This document shows, piece by piece, positions 16,117-25,066 of a DNA stretch of 64,000 nucleotides. The first letter of the stretch is position 1, and each line of letters starts with the position of its first letter. The stretch is from Kitasatospora griseola (GTDB lineage: Bacteria; Actinomycetota; Actinomycetes; Streptomycetales; Streptomycetaceae). The position numbers and the translations under genes were made by a program. The notes under the pieces were generated by a model. It had not been told where the DNA came from. It did no database searches and was given only the letters and a program-made list of their open reading frames with translations. Location of the stretch: contig NZ_BMRI01000013.1 in assembly GCF_014648555.1 (NCBI RefSeq), positions 97,605 through 161,604 of the forward strand. Direction: 5' to 3'.

Positions 16117-16962
16117 TCAGCTCAACGAAAACGCCCCAGCGGGTGGGGGCGGCGAATCCTCCGCGGTCGCATCCGTGACCGGCTCGGACGCCTGCTGCGG
16201 CGATTCCGTCAGTCGGGCGGGGAAGGGATCGGAGGCAAGCAGCCGACTCAACTCCCCCGTGGGCAAAGGCTCATCGGAGCCGATCAGCAGAACGTTCCCG
16301 TACCGTCGGCCGCGCAGCACGCTGGGCTCGGCCACCAGGCAGACGTGGGCGAAGACGGCAGCAACGGTCGCCGTCTGGGCCTTGGCGAACGCGAGTGGCG
16401 GACCATCTGCGAGGTTCGCTGCGTAGCACCCACCGGGCCGGAGCGTGGCCGCGGCCAGCCGGACGAACTCCACGCTCGTGAGGTGCGCCGGCGTCCGCGA
16501 TCCGCGGAAGACGTCCGCCACCACAACGTCGAACGTCCCTCGCGCCACGGATTCGAGCGCCGACCGCGCATCGCCGACCACCACGTCGATACCGGACGGC
16601 CACGGGAGGTACTCCGCGATGAACTCGGTCAACGGCCCGTCGACCTCGACCACTTGCTGCCGCGAGCCAGGCCGAGTCCGGGCCAGGTATCGGGGCAGGG
16701 TGAGCGCACCACCACCGAGGTGCAGGACGTCGAGCGGCTCCCCCGAGTCTGCGACCACGTCCAGCAGGTGGGCGATCCGCTGCACGTACTCGAACTCCAG
16801 GTGCGTGGGGTCCTGGAGGTCGACATACGACTGCGGGGTGCCGTCGAGGGTGAGCAGCCAACCGCCCTCGTCGTCGATGTCGGGCATCAGCTTGGCTGTC
16901 CCGAGCGCCACCTGGCGCTCCACGGGGCGCGGGTCGGGCAGGCCGGCGGTCGGCCCGGTCAT
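16117..16962 (-). CDS. Spermidine synthase-like methyltransferase-fold protein
   Basis: The 281-residue protein has the Rossmann fold of spermidine synthases: LDVLHLGGGALTLPRYLA (the glycine-rich nucleotide-binding loop, about residues 90-110), VVEVDGPLTEF, IDVVVGDARSAL and FDVVVADVF, with PAHLTSVEFV after it. This is typical of the actinobacterial spermidine-synthase-like group, which lack the full polyamine site and may not make spermidine. ATG 16962 lies eight bases after CCGGAGG; the open frame upstream of it is not family-like. It is divergent from an alpha/beta hydrolase. Confidence 0.87.
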   Translation of the reverse strand: MTGPTAGLPDPRPVERQVALGTAKLMPDIDDEGGWLLTLDGTPQSYVDLQDPTHLEFEYVQRIAHLLDVVADSGEPLDVLHLGGGALTLPRYLARTRPGSRQQVVEVDGPLTEFIAEYLPWPSGIDVVVGDARSALESVARGTFDVVVADVFRGSRTPAHLTSVEFVRLAAATLRPGGCYAANLADGPPLAFAKAQTATVAAVFAHVCLVAEPSVLRGRRYGNVLLIGSDEPLPTGELSRLLASDPFPARLTESPQQASEPVTDATAEDSPPPPAGAFSLS

Positions 16963-17066
16963 CGGGCAGGCCTCCGGAGTGTGACGGGGCGGAGAACGAT
17001 CGACGAAGGGACAACCATGCGGGCAGCTTAGGCCCGACCAGGGCAGTCTTCCCAAACCGAGCGATC

Positions 17067-17078
17067 TACCGACCGGTA
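17067..17078. promoter_or_regulatory. Short inverted repeat in a divergent promoter gap
   Basis: TACCG and CGGTA are separated by two bases and lie about 100 bp upstream of the spermidine-synthase-like start and 60 bp before the hydrolase start. The symmetry resembles a small TetR-type half-site pair, but the arms are only 5 bp. Confidence 0.3.
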
Positions 17079-17140
17079 TGGTCGCGGAGATGGACCACCC
17101 CGGACGGCCCCGGGGCGGCGCAGCAGAGCAGGAAGTGGGT

Positions 17141-18103
17141 GTGGCTGACATGGAGTTCCGCGAAGACATCCTGGGTGCCCCGTACGAAGCGGCGGAGCTC
17201 CCTCTGATCCCGGACGAGGAAGGGGAAGTCAGTGCCACGCTGATCCGCAGGCTGGTTCCGGGATCCCGTCAGGCGGTGCTGTACCTGCACGGCTACACCG
17301 ACTACTTCTTCCAGACTCACCTCGCCGACCATTTCGCGGCCGCGGGCTATTCCTTCTACGCCCTGGATCTGCGCAAGTACGGCCGATCGCTTCGACCCCA
17401 CCAGTCCCCCAACTTCGTCACTGACCTCACCGCGTACGACGAGGAACTGGACGAGGCGATCCGTGTGATCCGGGAAGTCGACGGCCACACCCGGGTGCTG
17501 ATGAACGGACACTCCACCGGCGGGTTGGTGGCGGCGCTGTGGACGTCCCGGCGTGGTGGGCGTGGACTGGTCGACGGCCTGTTCCTCAACAGCCCGTTCC
17601 TGTCGATGCCGGCCTCGCCCGTGGTTCGCACCCTCGGGGCGCCTGCACTCGATGCCCTCGGTCGGGCCACTCCCACCCGGAAGCTACCGACACCACTCAA
17701 CCCGCACTACGTCCACAGCCTTCACCGGGAGCACCGCGGCAGCTGGGAATTCGACCTCACATTGAAGCCGGCCGAAGGCTTTCCGCTCTATGCCGGTTGG
17801 CTGGCGGCGATCCAGCGCGGACACCGCACGGTCCGACGCGGGCTCTCCGTCGACTGTCCGATCCTGATGATGGCCTCCACGGCGTCCACCGTCACCAGCC
17901 GGTGGGATCCCGCACTGATGCACACCGACGGGGTCCTGCGCGCCGACGACATTGCCTCGCTCGCACCACGTCTCGGCCGACACGTCACCATCATTCGCAT
18001 CGAAGGCGGTGTCCATGACCTGGTTCTCTCGTCCGAGGCCGTCCGGGCGCAGGTGTTCGCCGAACTGGACCGTTGGCTCGCCGCCTACTTCCCCGCTCCC
18101 TGA
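17141..18103 (+). CDS. Alpha/beta hydrolase (serine aminopeptidase S33-like lysophospholipase type)
   Basis: The approximately 320-residue protein shows the alpha/beta-hydrolase elements in order. QAVLYLHGYTDYFFQ carries the oxyanion hole, SFYALDLRKYGRS follows, the nucleophile elbow is LMNGHSTGGLVAAL (GHSTG), and a late GGVHDLVLSS supplies the catalytic histidine. This combination is typical of monoacylglycerol lipase or lysophospholipase-like S33 proteins. GTG 17141 is preceded by AGGAAG and starts just before the conserved part; ATG 17078, 17090 and 17150 are alternatives. It is convergent with the AI-2E transporter. Confidence 0.88.
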   Translation: MADMEFREDILGAPYEAAELPLIPDEEGEVSATLIRRLVPGSRQAVLYLHGYTDYFFQTHLADHFAAAGYSFYALDLRKYGRSLRPHQSPNFVTDLTAYDEELDEAIRVIREVDGHTRVLMNGHSTGGLVAALWTSRRGGRGLVDGLFLNSPFLSMPASPVVRTLGAPALDALGRATPTRKLPTPLNPHYVHSLHREHRGSWEFDLTLKPAEGFPLYAGWLAAIQRGHRTVRRGLSVDCPILMMASTASTVTSRWDPALMHTDGVLRADDIASLAPRLGRHVTIIRIEGGVHDLVLSSEAVRAQVFAELDRWLAAYFPAP

Positions 18104-18235
18104 CCGTCTCAGCACGGCCGGGGGCCGCTGACCGGGGCTGCCCCGGCGCTGCCACCAACGACCATCCGCCAGGTACCCACCCACCTGGCCCTCAGCCGGG
18201 AAGCCCGCCACTGATCAACGATCGGATTCGAAGCT

Positions 18236-19747
18236 TCAGCTCTCAGGACTTTGGCTCTCGGAGCGGTGTCGCCTGCGACGGTTCGTCGGCGCCCCAGGCG
18301 TCTTCGCACTGCCGCGCAGTACCGACACCACGCCGAGGCCGGCCGCGCTGACCGGAACGGCGAGGAGGGCTCCGATGATTCCGGCGATCCCGGAGCCCGC
18401 CACCACCGCAATCATGATCGTCGCGGGGTGGAGCTCGACGGTCCTGCTCTGAATGACCGGCTGAAGGATGTTGCCCTCGATCGCCTGCACCGCCAGCACC
18501 ACACCAAGCGCCCAGAGGGCAGTACCGAGGCCGCCGTTCGCGAGGGCCACGAGTACCGCCACAGTTCCGGAGAGAAAGGCCCCGACGAACGGGATGTAGG
18601 ACCCCATGAAAACCAGGGCGCCCAATCCGGCCGCGCCCGGGACACCGAGGAGCAGCAGTCCGATGGAGATGAACGTCGCGTCGATCAGCGCGATCAACGT
18701 GGTGCCGCGCATGAACCCGGCCATGGCCGCGAAAGCCTGCTGACCGCAGGCGATCACCGTGTCGGAGTGCTTGCCGGGCATCAACTCGTGAATGGCGTCA
18801 CCAAACCGGTGGCCGTCGCGCAGGAAGAAGAAGATCAGGGCGAGGGCCAGCACCCCTCCGGTGAGCAGTTGAGTGACCAGGCCGAGTCCGGACAGCACAC
18901 CATTGGCGAGGGAGTCCACCAGATTGCTTCCCGAACCGGCGCTCTGACGGAGCGCGTACTGGATTCTGTCGCCGAGCGGTCCGAGCCATGAGGCGATCCG
19001 GTCGCCCGCCTGCTGAAGTCCGGCGGCGATCTGCGGAGCGCTGTCCACCAGGGAGTTGACGAGCAGTGCGATGCCGCTGGTGACGACCAGCACCAGAGTC
19101 GCACAGGTCAGTCCAGCTGCCGCGCCGCGGCTTACGCCGTGGTTCACCAGCCATGGCATGACCGGGTAGAGCAGGGCGGTGGCCAGTAGCGCGACCAGCA
19201 TCGGGATGGTCGCCGCCCTGAGTTCCACGACCACGAACACCGCGAACCCGGCGACGGTGATGAGGAGAATCACCGCCGCCGACCAGGCAGCGGCCGCACG
19301 AACGGATGGCGGCAGCATCAGGGCCGGCCTCCGATCGTCCGACCCCGCCATGCGGGTTGCCACTACTGCACCCGTTCCCGACGGGCTCTCAGTACCTATG
19401 GAGGTGTTCTCACTTGATGTCGATCGTTCGCCGGATGCCGACGCCGCACTGGCGGGACCGCGGTCACCCTCGGCCCGCTCACCGGAGACAGGACCGTCGG
19501 CCCGTCCTCCGCTGGCCGCACCGGCTCCGGCACCTTCGGCTGGACCGGCATGTCCGCCAGCTGATCCGCTTTGACCGGCCGACCCCGGCGCACCGGGGTG
19601 GTCATCCGGCTCTGCAGCCGACGGGCCCCGATCCGAGTCGTTCACGTTGGGCTGCTTGGAGCCTCCCCGCTCGCCGGACGGTGTCTGCGGCTCGGCATGC
19701 TCGTTCGATTCGTGTGGTTCCGGAGAGTCGCCCGTTGCCACCGCCAC
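18236..19747 (-). CDS. AI-2E family transporter
   Basis: The 503-residue protein begins with about 150 residues of low-complexity Ser/Gly/Glu/Pro sequence, probably a disordered cytoplasmic tail. Then come the seven or eight membrane helices of the AI-2E (PF01594) family. Recognisable parts are AATIPMLVALLATALLYPVMPWLVNHG, FFFLRDGHRFGDAIHELMPG, AMAGFMRGTTLIALIDATFI and GSYIPFVGAFLSG. Members include the AI-2 exporter TqsA and Na+/H+ antiporter-like proteins, so the substrate is open. The N-terminal tail is longer than usual for the family. Confidence 0.92.
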   Translation of the reverse strand: MAVATGDSPEPHESNEHAEPQTPSGERGGSKQPNVNDSDRGPSAAEPDDHPGAPGSAGQSGSAGGHAGPAEGAGAGAASGGRADGPVSGERAEGDRGPASAASASGERSTSSENTSIGTESPSGTGAVVATRMAGSDDRRPALMLPPSVRAAAAWSAAVILLITVAGFAVFVVVELRAATIPMLVALLATALLYPVMPWLVNHGVSRGAAAGLTCATLVLVVTSGIALLVNSLVDSAPQIAAGLQQAGDRIASWLGPLGDRIQYALRQSAGSGSNLVDSLANGVLSGLGLVTQLLTGGVLALALIFFFLRDGHRFGDAIHELMPGKHSDTVIACGQQAFAAMAGFMRGTTLIALIDATFISIGLLLLGVPGAAGLGALVFMGSYIPFVGAFLSGTVAVLVALANGGLGTALWALGVVLAVQAIEGNILQPVIQSRTVELHPATIMIAVVAGSGIAGIIGALLAVPVSAAGLGVVSVLRGSAKTPGAPTNRRRRHRSESQSPES

Positions 19748-19851
19748 CTCCGCCGCCGGAAAGCCGCCATGGTCGTCTTATTTCAACACGAAACGGTCAT
19801 CGCAGCTGGCAGTCACCTGCTCTGCGGCGCGCCGCCGGAGATGGTGGCGTC

Positions 19852-20568
19852 TCACGGGGTTCGTCGGGCGTCGGGGTGCTGGTCGATCGTGCGGCGCAGC
19901 AAGGCCACCCGGTTGGAGGTGAGCGAGTCGACGCCGACGTCGAGCATGCGTCGCATCGTCCGGCGCAGGTCGACGGTCCAGGTGGCGAGGCCGAGGCCGG
20001 CGTCGTGCACGGCCGCGACGAAGCGCTCGTCGACCAGTCCGAAGGGAGGGTTGAGGTAGCTGGGGCGCAGCTCCTCCAGCAGTCGCTGCTTGGGCAGTTG
20101 AAGTCGGTTCCAGGTCAGCGAGATCTCCGCCCGGGGCGCGAGCTCCCGCACGGCGAGCATCGCGGCGACCGACCCGCAGAAGGCGACGCGGTCGGTCAGA
20201 TTGAGGTCGCTGACGGTGCGCCAGGTCGCAGCGGCAGGCCGGGCGTCGTCCAGATCGATCAGCAACTGTCGGCCGTCGGTCTGCGCGACGACCGGCAGCA
20301 CCTCGGCGAGGGTGGGGATCCGCAGGCCGGGCGTGGCCAGTTCCGCGAGCTGTTCGGAGGTCACGCGGTTGATCGGTCGCGGGTCGTTCCAGAGCCGTTC
20401 CAACGTCTGATCGTGGAGCAGTACAGGCGCGCCGTCCTTGGTGAGCTGGACGTCGACCTCAACGGCGTCCGCTCCCGCCGCAAGAGCGGCAGTGACCGCT
20501 GGCAGGGTGTTCTCGCGGTGCTGGTACGGGTCACCACGGTGGGCAACGGCGCGCACGCGGCTCTTCAA
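19852..20568 (-). CDS. Glycerophosphodiester phosphodiesterase
   Basis: The 238-residue TIM-barrel enzyme splits glycerophosphodiesters into an alcohol and glycerol-3-phosphate. The signature residues are visible: AVAHRGD (His10, Arg11), HRENT (Glu19, Asn20), the metal-binding DAVEVDVQL (Glu37, Asp39), and the second catalytic histidine His52 in VLLHDQTLERL. There is no signal peptide, so it acts in the cytoplasm. It stands alone between the AI-2E transporter and the TOBE regulator, about 200 bp from each other gene start. Confidence 0.93.
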   Translation of the reverse strand: MKSRVRAVAHRGDPYQHRENTLPAVTAALAAGADAVEVDVQLTKDGAPVLLHDQTLERLWNDPRPINRVTSEQLAELATPGLRIPTLAEVLPVVAQTDGRQLLIDLDDARPAAATWRTVSDLNLTDRVAFCGSVAAMLAVRELAPRAEISLTWNRLQLPKQRLLEELRPSYLNPPFGLVDERFVAAVHDAGLGLATWTVDLRRTMRRMLDVGVDSLTSNRVALLRRTIDQHPDARRTP

Positions 20569-20765
20569 CGGGGTCGTCCTCTCGCACAGTCGGGCAACTC
20601 ACACCACGGTCCGCCTCGCCGGCGGTTGGCCGCAGAACTCCGCATCCTAGGCGGCATCCTTTCGCCACTGCGCAGGCACCTCCGATACCTGGTGACGGCC
20701 GTCGCGTCCGGCCTGCCCGGGAGACTGGCAAACCTGCAGCGGCGACGCACCAACCGGGCAGTGGG

Positions 20766-21179
20766 TCAGCGGCGCTCGATGACGACGTTGGTCGACTTGA
20801 TGACGGCGGTGGCGGGGGCGCCGGGAACCAGTCCGAGCTCCTCCGCCGAGTCCCGGCTGATCAGCGAGACCACCCGGAACGGCCCGGCCTGGATCTCCAC
20901 CTTCGCGGCCACGTCGCCCAGCACCACCGCGGTCACAATGCCGGGGAACCGATTCCTCGCCGAGGAACGCCCCTCCGCCTCGCCGTTCTCCGGACGCGCC
21001 AGCTCCCGGGCGAAGGAAGCGAGTTCGGCACCGGCAATGATCCGATGGCCGTGCTCGTCACGGGTCGCCGGCAGGCGCCCGGCGTCCACCCACCGCCGCA
21101 TGGTGTCGGCGCTCACCCCCAGCATGGAGGCCGCCTCGCCGATGCGGTACGGATGGACAGGCCGGTCGGGGATGGCCAT
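20766..21179 (-). CDS. HTH/TOBE-domain regulator (molybdate-type)
   Basis: The 137-residue protein joins an excisionase/MerR-like helix-turn-helix (YRIGEAASMLGVSADTMRRW, residues about 10-30, then RHRIIAG-like wing) to a C-terminal TOBE domain (FPGIVTAVVLGDVAAKVEIQ to TNVVIERR). TOBE domains bind molybdate or tungstate in ModE-type regulators. ATG 21179 follows AGGAG with eight bases; the longer frame upstream is not family-like. Such proteins usually sit beside modABC transport genes, but none is present here, so its targets may lie elsewhere. Confidence 0.85.
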   Translation of the reverse strand: MAIPDRPVHPYRIGEAASMLGVSADTMRRWVDAGRLPATRDEHGHRIIAGAELASFARELARPENGEAEGRSSARNRFPGIVTAVVLGDVAAKVEIQAGPFRVVSLISRDSAEELGLVPGAPATAVIKSTNVVIERR

Positions 21180-21353
21180 GGATGCAGCTCCTGGGCGGCT
21201 GACGGAAAGCGGGACAGACCCCGTCATCCTGCCGTACCGGCAACCGACCGCATACACACCCCACCACCGGCGGTCCTCGACCACGCGACCCGACGACCCG
21301 TCAGCTGCACGGAGCCCCGGTCCTCGGCCTGCTCACCTGCCGCGGCCGGAGCC

Positions 21354-22679
21354 TCACTCGCCTCCGAACAGTTCGCGGCGCGCCGCGTCACCGGCGGTCA
21401 GCACCGCGCCGGCGAGCACAGCACCTCCGCCCGCCGTACCGGCACGGACTTCGGTGGCGAGCGGAGAGAGCCGGGCAAGGTGGCGTTCGACTCGGGCAGC
21501 CAGCTCGGGCCCGCCGGCCTGGCCGATCTCGCCGCCCAGCACCACGCAGCCGGGGTCGAGCACCACGCAGATGGCGGAGGCTCCGATCGCGATCCGTCCG
21601 GCCAATTCCTCCAGGAAGGCGTCGGCTCCGCTCTGGACAGCAAGGCGCACGACGGCCTCGGCGCCGGGCGCCGGCCCGTCGGGCTCGGCGCGCAGTCCGT
21701 GGCGGGCCCCGAGTTCACAGATCGCCGCGCTGGAGACCAGCGAGTGGAACCCACCGTCGCACCGGGTGGCGTCCGGCAGGCCAATGGTTCCGGGGACGGG
21801 CAGGAACCCGATCTCGCCGGTACCGCCGGACGCCCCGCGCCGTAGTCGGCCGTCCAGCACCACCGACGCGCCGACGCCGTGGCTCAGCCAGATCAGGGCG
21901 AAATCCTTCCGGCCCTGGGCTGCGCCCATCCGATGCTCGGCGATCCCCGCCAGGTTCACCTCGTTCTCGAGGATCACCTCCGTCCCGGGGCGGGCCCGCA
22001 GGGCGGCGAGCAGCTTGCTGTGCCACTCGGGCAGCTTCCCGGAGTTGTTGAGCGCGCCGCTCACCGGGTCCACCAGGCCGGGTGCGCCGACCGCCACGGT
22101 GTGCAGTTCGCGGGCACCGGCCTCGGCGGCGGTCGCGAGCAGGACGTCGACGGTCCGCTCCACGAGCAGATCGCCCTCCCCCGCCTCATCTCCTGCGGGG
22201 CCGGTCGCCCCCGCGCCGACCACTCCAACTGCCCCGAGCGCCCGAACCGGCCGGTCGGTCGCGACAGTCGCGACACCCGAAGCAGCCTCGCCGGTCGGCA
22301 GCCGGCCCGGCCCGCCGGGCTCGCCTCCCGTCGGTGCCGCGATGGTGGCCGTGCCGAGGGCCCGCCCGGTCAGGTCGGCGACCACCAGGCTGACACCGGT
22401 GGCGCGGATGTCGATTCCGGCGAGGTGCGCTCGATCGGCGACCAGTCCGTACAGACGGGCATTGGGGCCACGGCGGAGCGCGGCACTCTCCCCGGCCTGG
22501 GCGACCAGTCCACTGCGCTGGAGCCGTTCGAGCAGGTCGGCGACAGTGGGCCGGGAGAGTCCGGTCAGCGTGCGCAGGTCGGATGCGGTGAGCGGGCCCC
22601 GTTCGAGCAGCAGGTCGAGGGCGAGCCTGTCGTTGATGGCCCGGGCGGTGCTCGGCGTGGCGGTGCGAGCGGTCGTCAT
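21354..22679 (-). CDS. ROK-family transcriptional repressor
   Basis: The 441-residue protein has an N-terminal winged helix (LLLERGPLTASDLRTLTGLS, RPTVADLLERLQRSGLV) followed by a ROK sugar-kinase-like domain. Typical ROK motifs are VAVGAPGLVDP, VILENEVNLAGIAEHRMG, ALIWLSHGVGASVVLDGRL with the GTGEIG stretch, and a Cys region (FEEL-like) late in the protein. Between about residues 100 and 150 is a Gly/Ala-rich insertion that is longer than usual. ROK regulators respond to sugars. It is divergent from an MFS transporter across a short gap containing a clean palindrome, which is probably its operator. Confidence 0.9.
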   Translation of the reverse strand: MTTARTATPSTARAINDRLALDLLLERGPLTASDLRTLTGLSRPTVADLLERLQRSGLVAQAGESAALRRGPNARLYGLVADRAHLAGIDIRATGVSLVVADLTGRALGTATIAAPTGGEPGGPGRLPTGEAASGVATVATDRPVRALGAVGVVGAGATGPAGDEAGEGDLLVERTVDVLLATAAEAGARELHTVAVGAPGLVDPVSGALNNSGKLPEWHSKLLAALRARPGTEVILENEVNLAGIAEHRMGAAQGRKDFALIWLSHGVGASVVLDGRLRRGASGGTGEIGFLPVPGTIGLPDATRCDGGFHSLVSSAAICELGARHGLRAEPDGPAPGAEAVVRLAVQSGADAFLEELAGRIAIGASAICVVLDPGCVVLGGEIGQAGGPELAARVERHLARLSPLATEVRAGTAGGGAVLAGAVLTAGDAARRELFGGE

Positions 22680-22703
22680 GAGCCTGCATCCTTCCAGAGG
22701 TTT

Positions 22704-22726
22704 CTATCAGGCAGGGTCCCTGATAG
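22704..22726. promoter_or_regulatory. Palindromic operator between ROK and MFS genes
   Basis: The arms CTATCAGG (22704-22711) and CCTGATAG (22719-22726) are perfectly complementary, with a 7-base spacer. The site lies in the 85-bp divergent gap, 25 bp from the ROK start and about 40 bp from the MFS start, where a repressor would block both promoters. An AT-rich stretch (TTTATTG) follows at once, probably part of the MFS promoter. Confidence 0.7.
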
Positions 22727-22764
22727 TTTATTGCGAATCCGATCGACCCAAGGGGGAGCCCAGA

Positions 22765-23958
22765 ATGGGCGAAGCTCTCAAGGATGTCCGGCGCGCAAGA
22801 CTGAGCGTGGCGCTGGTGTTCGCCGTCCACGGTGCTGTCACCGGCACCTTCGTCAGCCGCATCCCGTGGATCAAGGACCAGCTGGATCTGAGTCCCGGCC
22901 AGCTCGGTGTCGCCCTGGTGTTCCCGGCGATCGGCGCCTCGATCGCCATGCCGCTGGCCGGTCGCATCGTGCACCGCTTCGGGGCCCGGGCCGCGCTGCA
23001 GGGCCTGCTCTCCCTGTGGTGCCTCTCGTTGGCGCTGCCGGCGCTCTCCCCGCACCTGGTGGTTCTCTGCCTCTCCCTGTTCTTCTACGGCGCGACGGCC
23101 GGCATGTCGGACGTGGCGATGAACGCCCAGGGCGTCGAGGTCGAGGAGCGGCTCGGCCGCTCGATCATGTCGGGCCTGCACGGGATGTGGAGCCTGGGCG
23201 GCCTGATCGGCTCCGGCTTCGGTGTACTGGCGGCGCATCAGCAGATGGACGCCCGGATCCAGTACGCGGTGACGGCGCTGATCCTGGTGCTGATCGCCCA
23301 GGTCGTGTCGCGCGGCCTGCTCGACGTCCGACCGACCGACGACGAGGAGGCGCCGCCCCGCTTCGCGCTGCCGCCGAAGGAAGCACTGGTCATCGGGCTG
23401 GTCGGCTTCTGCGCCGTCTTCGCCGAGGGCGCCTCGATGGACTGGAGCGGCGTCTATCTCCGCGACATCACCGGTGCCTCCGCATCGACCGCCGCTGCCT
23501 GCTTCACGGCCTTCGCCGCCACCATGGCCACGGCCCGCCTGGCAGGCGACGCGGTGATCCGACGCCTCGGCCCGGTGCTCACGGTGCGGATCAGCGGTGT
23601 GGTCGCCGCCGTCGGCGGCGTGCTGGTGGTTCTCGCCCACACTCCGTACCTGGCCATTCCGGGGTTCGCGCTGATCGGCATAGGCATTGCCGTCGTGGTT
23701 CCGCTCGCGTTCGCCGCCGCCGGACGGGCCGGCACCAACCCGAGTCAGTCCATCGCCGGTGTCGCCACCATCACGTACACCTCCGGCCTGGTCGCCCCGG
23801 CCGTGGTGGGTGGCATCGCCCAGGCGAGTTCGCTGACGGTCTCCTTCGTCGTCGTCACCCTGCTGGCGGCCGCACTGATTCCGTCCGCCACGGCCATGCG
23901 CCACCGCAACTCCGCGGGCTCCGCAACCCCGTCCGGCTCCTTGGAGCCCACCCGCTGA
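22765..23958 (+). CDS. MFS transporter, YbjJ-like
   Basis: The 397-residue protein has twelve hydrophobic segments. It shows the pattern of the YbjJ-like (sugar or inner-membrane) branch of MFS: FVSRIPWIKDQLDLSPGQLG after the first helix, AGRIVHRFGAR as the loop 2-3 motif, and GMSDVAMNAQGVEVEERLGRS in the centre of the first half. FAEGASMDWSGVYL opens the second half. ATG 22765 follows an AGGGGGAG site with eight bases; the very long upstream frame is not protein-like. It is controlled, presumably, by the divergent ROK repressor, suggesting sugar or sugar-derivative transport. Confidence 0.92.
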   Translation: MGEALKDVRRARLSVALVFAVHGAVTGTFVSRIPWIKDQLDLSPGQLGVALVFPAIGASIAMPLAGRIVHRFGARAALQGLLSLWCLSLALPALSPHLVVLCLSLFFYGATAGMSDVAMNAQGVEVEERLGRSIMSGLHGMWSLGGLIGSGFGVLAAHQQMDARIQYAVTALILVLIAQVVSRGLLDVRPTDDEEAPPRFALPPKEALVIGLVGFCAVFAEGASMDWSGVYLRDITGASASTAAACFTAFAATMATARLAGDAVIRRLGPVLTVRISGVVAAVGGVLVVLAHTPYLAIPGFALIGIGIAVVVPLAFAAAGRAGTNPSQSIAGVATITYTSGLVAPAVVGGIAQASSLTVSFVVVTLLAAALIPSATAMRHRNSAGSATPSGSLEPTR

Positions 23959-24166
23959 GACAGTCCGACCCGGGCCGCCGCTCGCACCACCGGCAAGGCC
24001 ACCGGCACCACCGGTCGAGTCACCGACCGACCGACGCCGCCGGGGTGAGGAGCAGGAGAGCCGATCCTGCCCCTCACCGCAGGCGTGCCCAGGCCTGAAG
24101 CCCGCCCGCAGTCCCGCGCACCCGGGGCCGGGCCCGGGCCCGGATCAGCACCGGCGAAGGCTCAGC

Positions 24167-24832
24167 TCACCCCAGACGTTCAACGTCTCTGTCCGTCCGG
24201 CGCTGCGTCACCCGCCACAGTCGGCGCGGCAGGTCGCCCTCCTCGAACGGCTCGACCTCGGCCGGGGTCCAGCCGTCCGCCAGGCGGTCCACAAGCTCCC
24301 GCGAGAAGAAGTGCACGGCGAAGCCGCTCTGCTCCCAGATGTCGTCGCCGTGGCCGGTCCCGGTCTCGAAGTGCGCATCGCCGGTGTGCCGCACGGTGTA
24401 CACGAGTACACCTCCGGGCCGCAGCACCCGCCGCACCTCCCCGACCAGCGCCTCCAACTCGGCCGTGGACAGCGCCATGCAGAACAGCATGTGCGCGTAC
24501 ACCGCGTCGACCGATCCGTCCGGCAGGCCCAGCGGTCGGCGGACGTCCTGCACCAGGGTGGTCACCGTCAGGCCGTCGGCGGCCGCCCGCGCGGCGAGCT
24601 GGTCGAGGCCGACGGGGCTGAAGTCGGCCGCGGTCACCGTGAAGCCCTGGCGGGCGAAGAACAGCGCGTCGCGTCCGTGTCCGGCGCCGAGTTCCAGCAC
24701 GTCGCCACGGGGCGGGAACACCGTGGCAGCATGCTCTGCCGACTCCGACGGCTGGTCCCCGTACATGCCGGGGTGGGCGGAGTACGTCCGCTCCCAGTGC
24801 CCGCGCTGTGCCCGCGCCAGTGACTCGTCCAT
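24167..24832 (-). CDS. Class I SAM-dependent methyltransferase
   Basis: The 221-residue protein carries the methyltransferase-fold motifs: GDVLELGAGHGRDALFFARQG (motif I, residues about 43-63), VTAADFSPVGLDQLA (motif II), VQDVRRPLGLPDGSVDAVYAHMLF (post-II) and EVRRVLRPGGVLVYTVRH (motif III). The small size and GRDALFF sequence match the tellurite-resistance TehB/thiopurine-type group, but the substrate cannot be read. ATG 24832 gives the expected N-terminus (ending in EWERTYS-like H WERTYSAHP). It stands alone. Confidence 0.9.
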   Translation of the reverse strand: MDESLARAQRGHWERTYSAHPGMYGDQPSESAEHAATVFPPRGDVLELGAGHGRDALFFARQGFTVTAADFSPVGLDQLAARAAADGLTVTTLVQDVRRPLGLPDGSVDAVYAHMLFCMALSTAELEALVGEVRRVLRPGGVLVYTVRHTGDAHFETGTGHGDDIWEQSGFAVHFFSRELVDRLADGWTPAEVEPFEEGDLPRRLWRVTQRRTDRDVERLG

Positions 24833-25066
24833 CTGCTTTCGCCTCTCCGTCCCGTCGTCTGCCCATGAACCGTTCGGTCGAACTCGGTCACCCGCCGACT
24901 GTCCGGCGGGCATCCTCGGACCGACTCCGCGGGGCCGCCCCGGCCCGCTCGGCAAACCCGCTCGGCAGGCCCGTGCGAGCTCCGCCGAATGGCCGGCCAC
25001 GGGAGAGAAAGCCGTCGACGACCCCGGTGACCTGCTGGTCCATCCTGCCGTGGGATGCTCGGGGCC

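Noticed and set aside
17067-17078. Strong TetR operator between the spermidine-synthase-like and hydrolase genes
   Set aside because: Arms are only 5 bp and no TetR gene adjoins; kept only as a weak regulatory site.
19306-22764. Very long plus-strand frame upstream of the MFS gene
   Set aside because: Only the part after 22765 is protein-like; the rest is the shadow of minus-strand genes.
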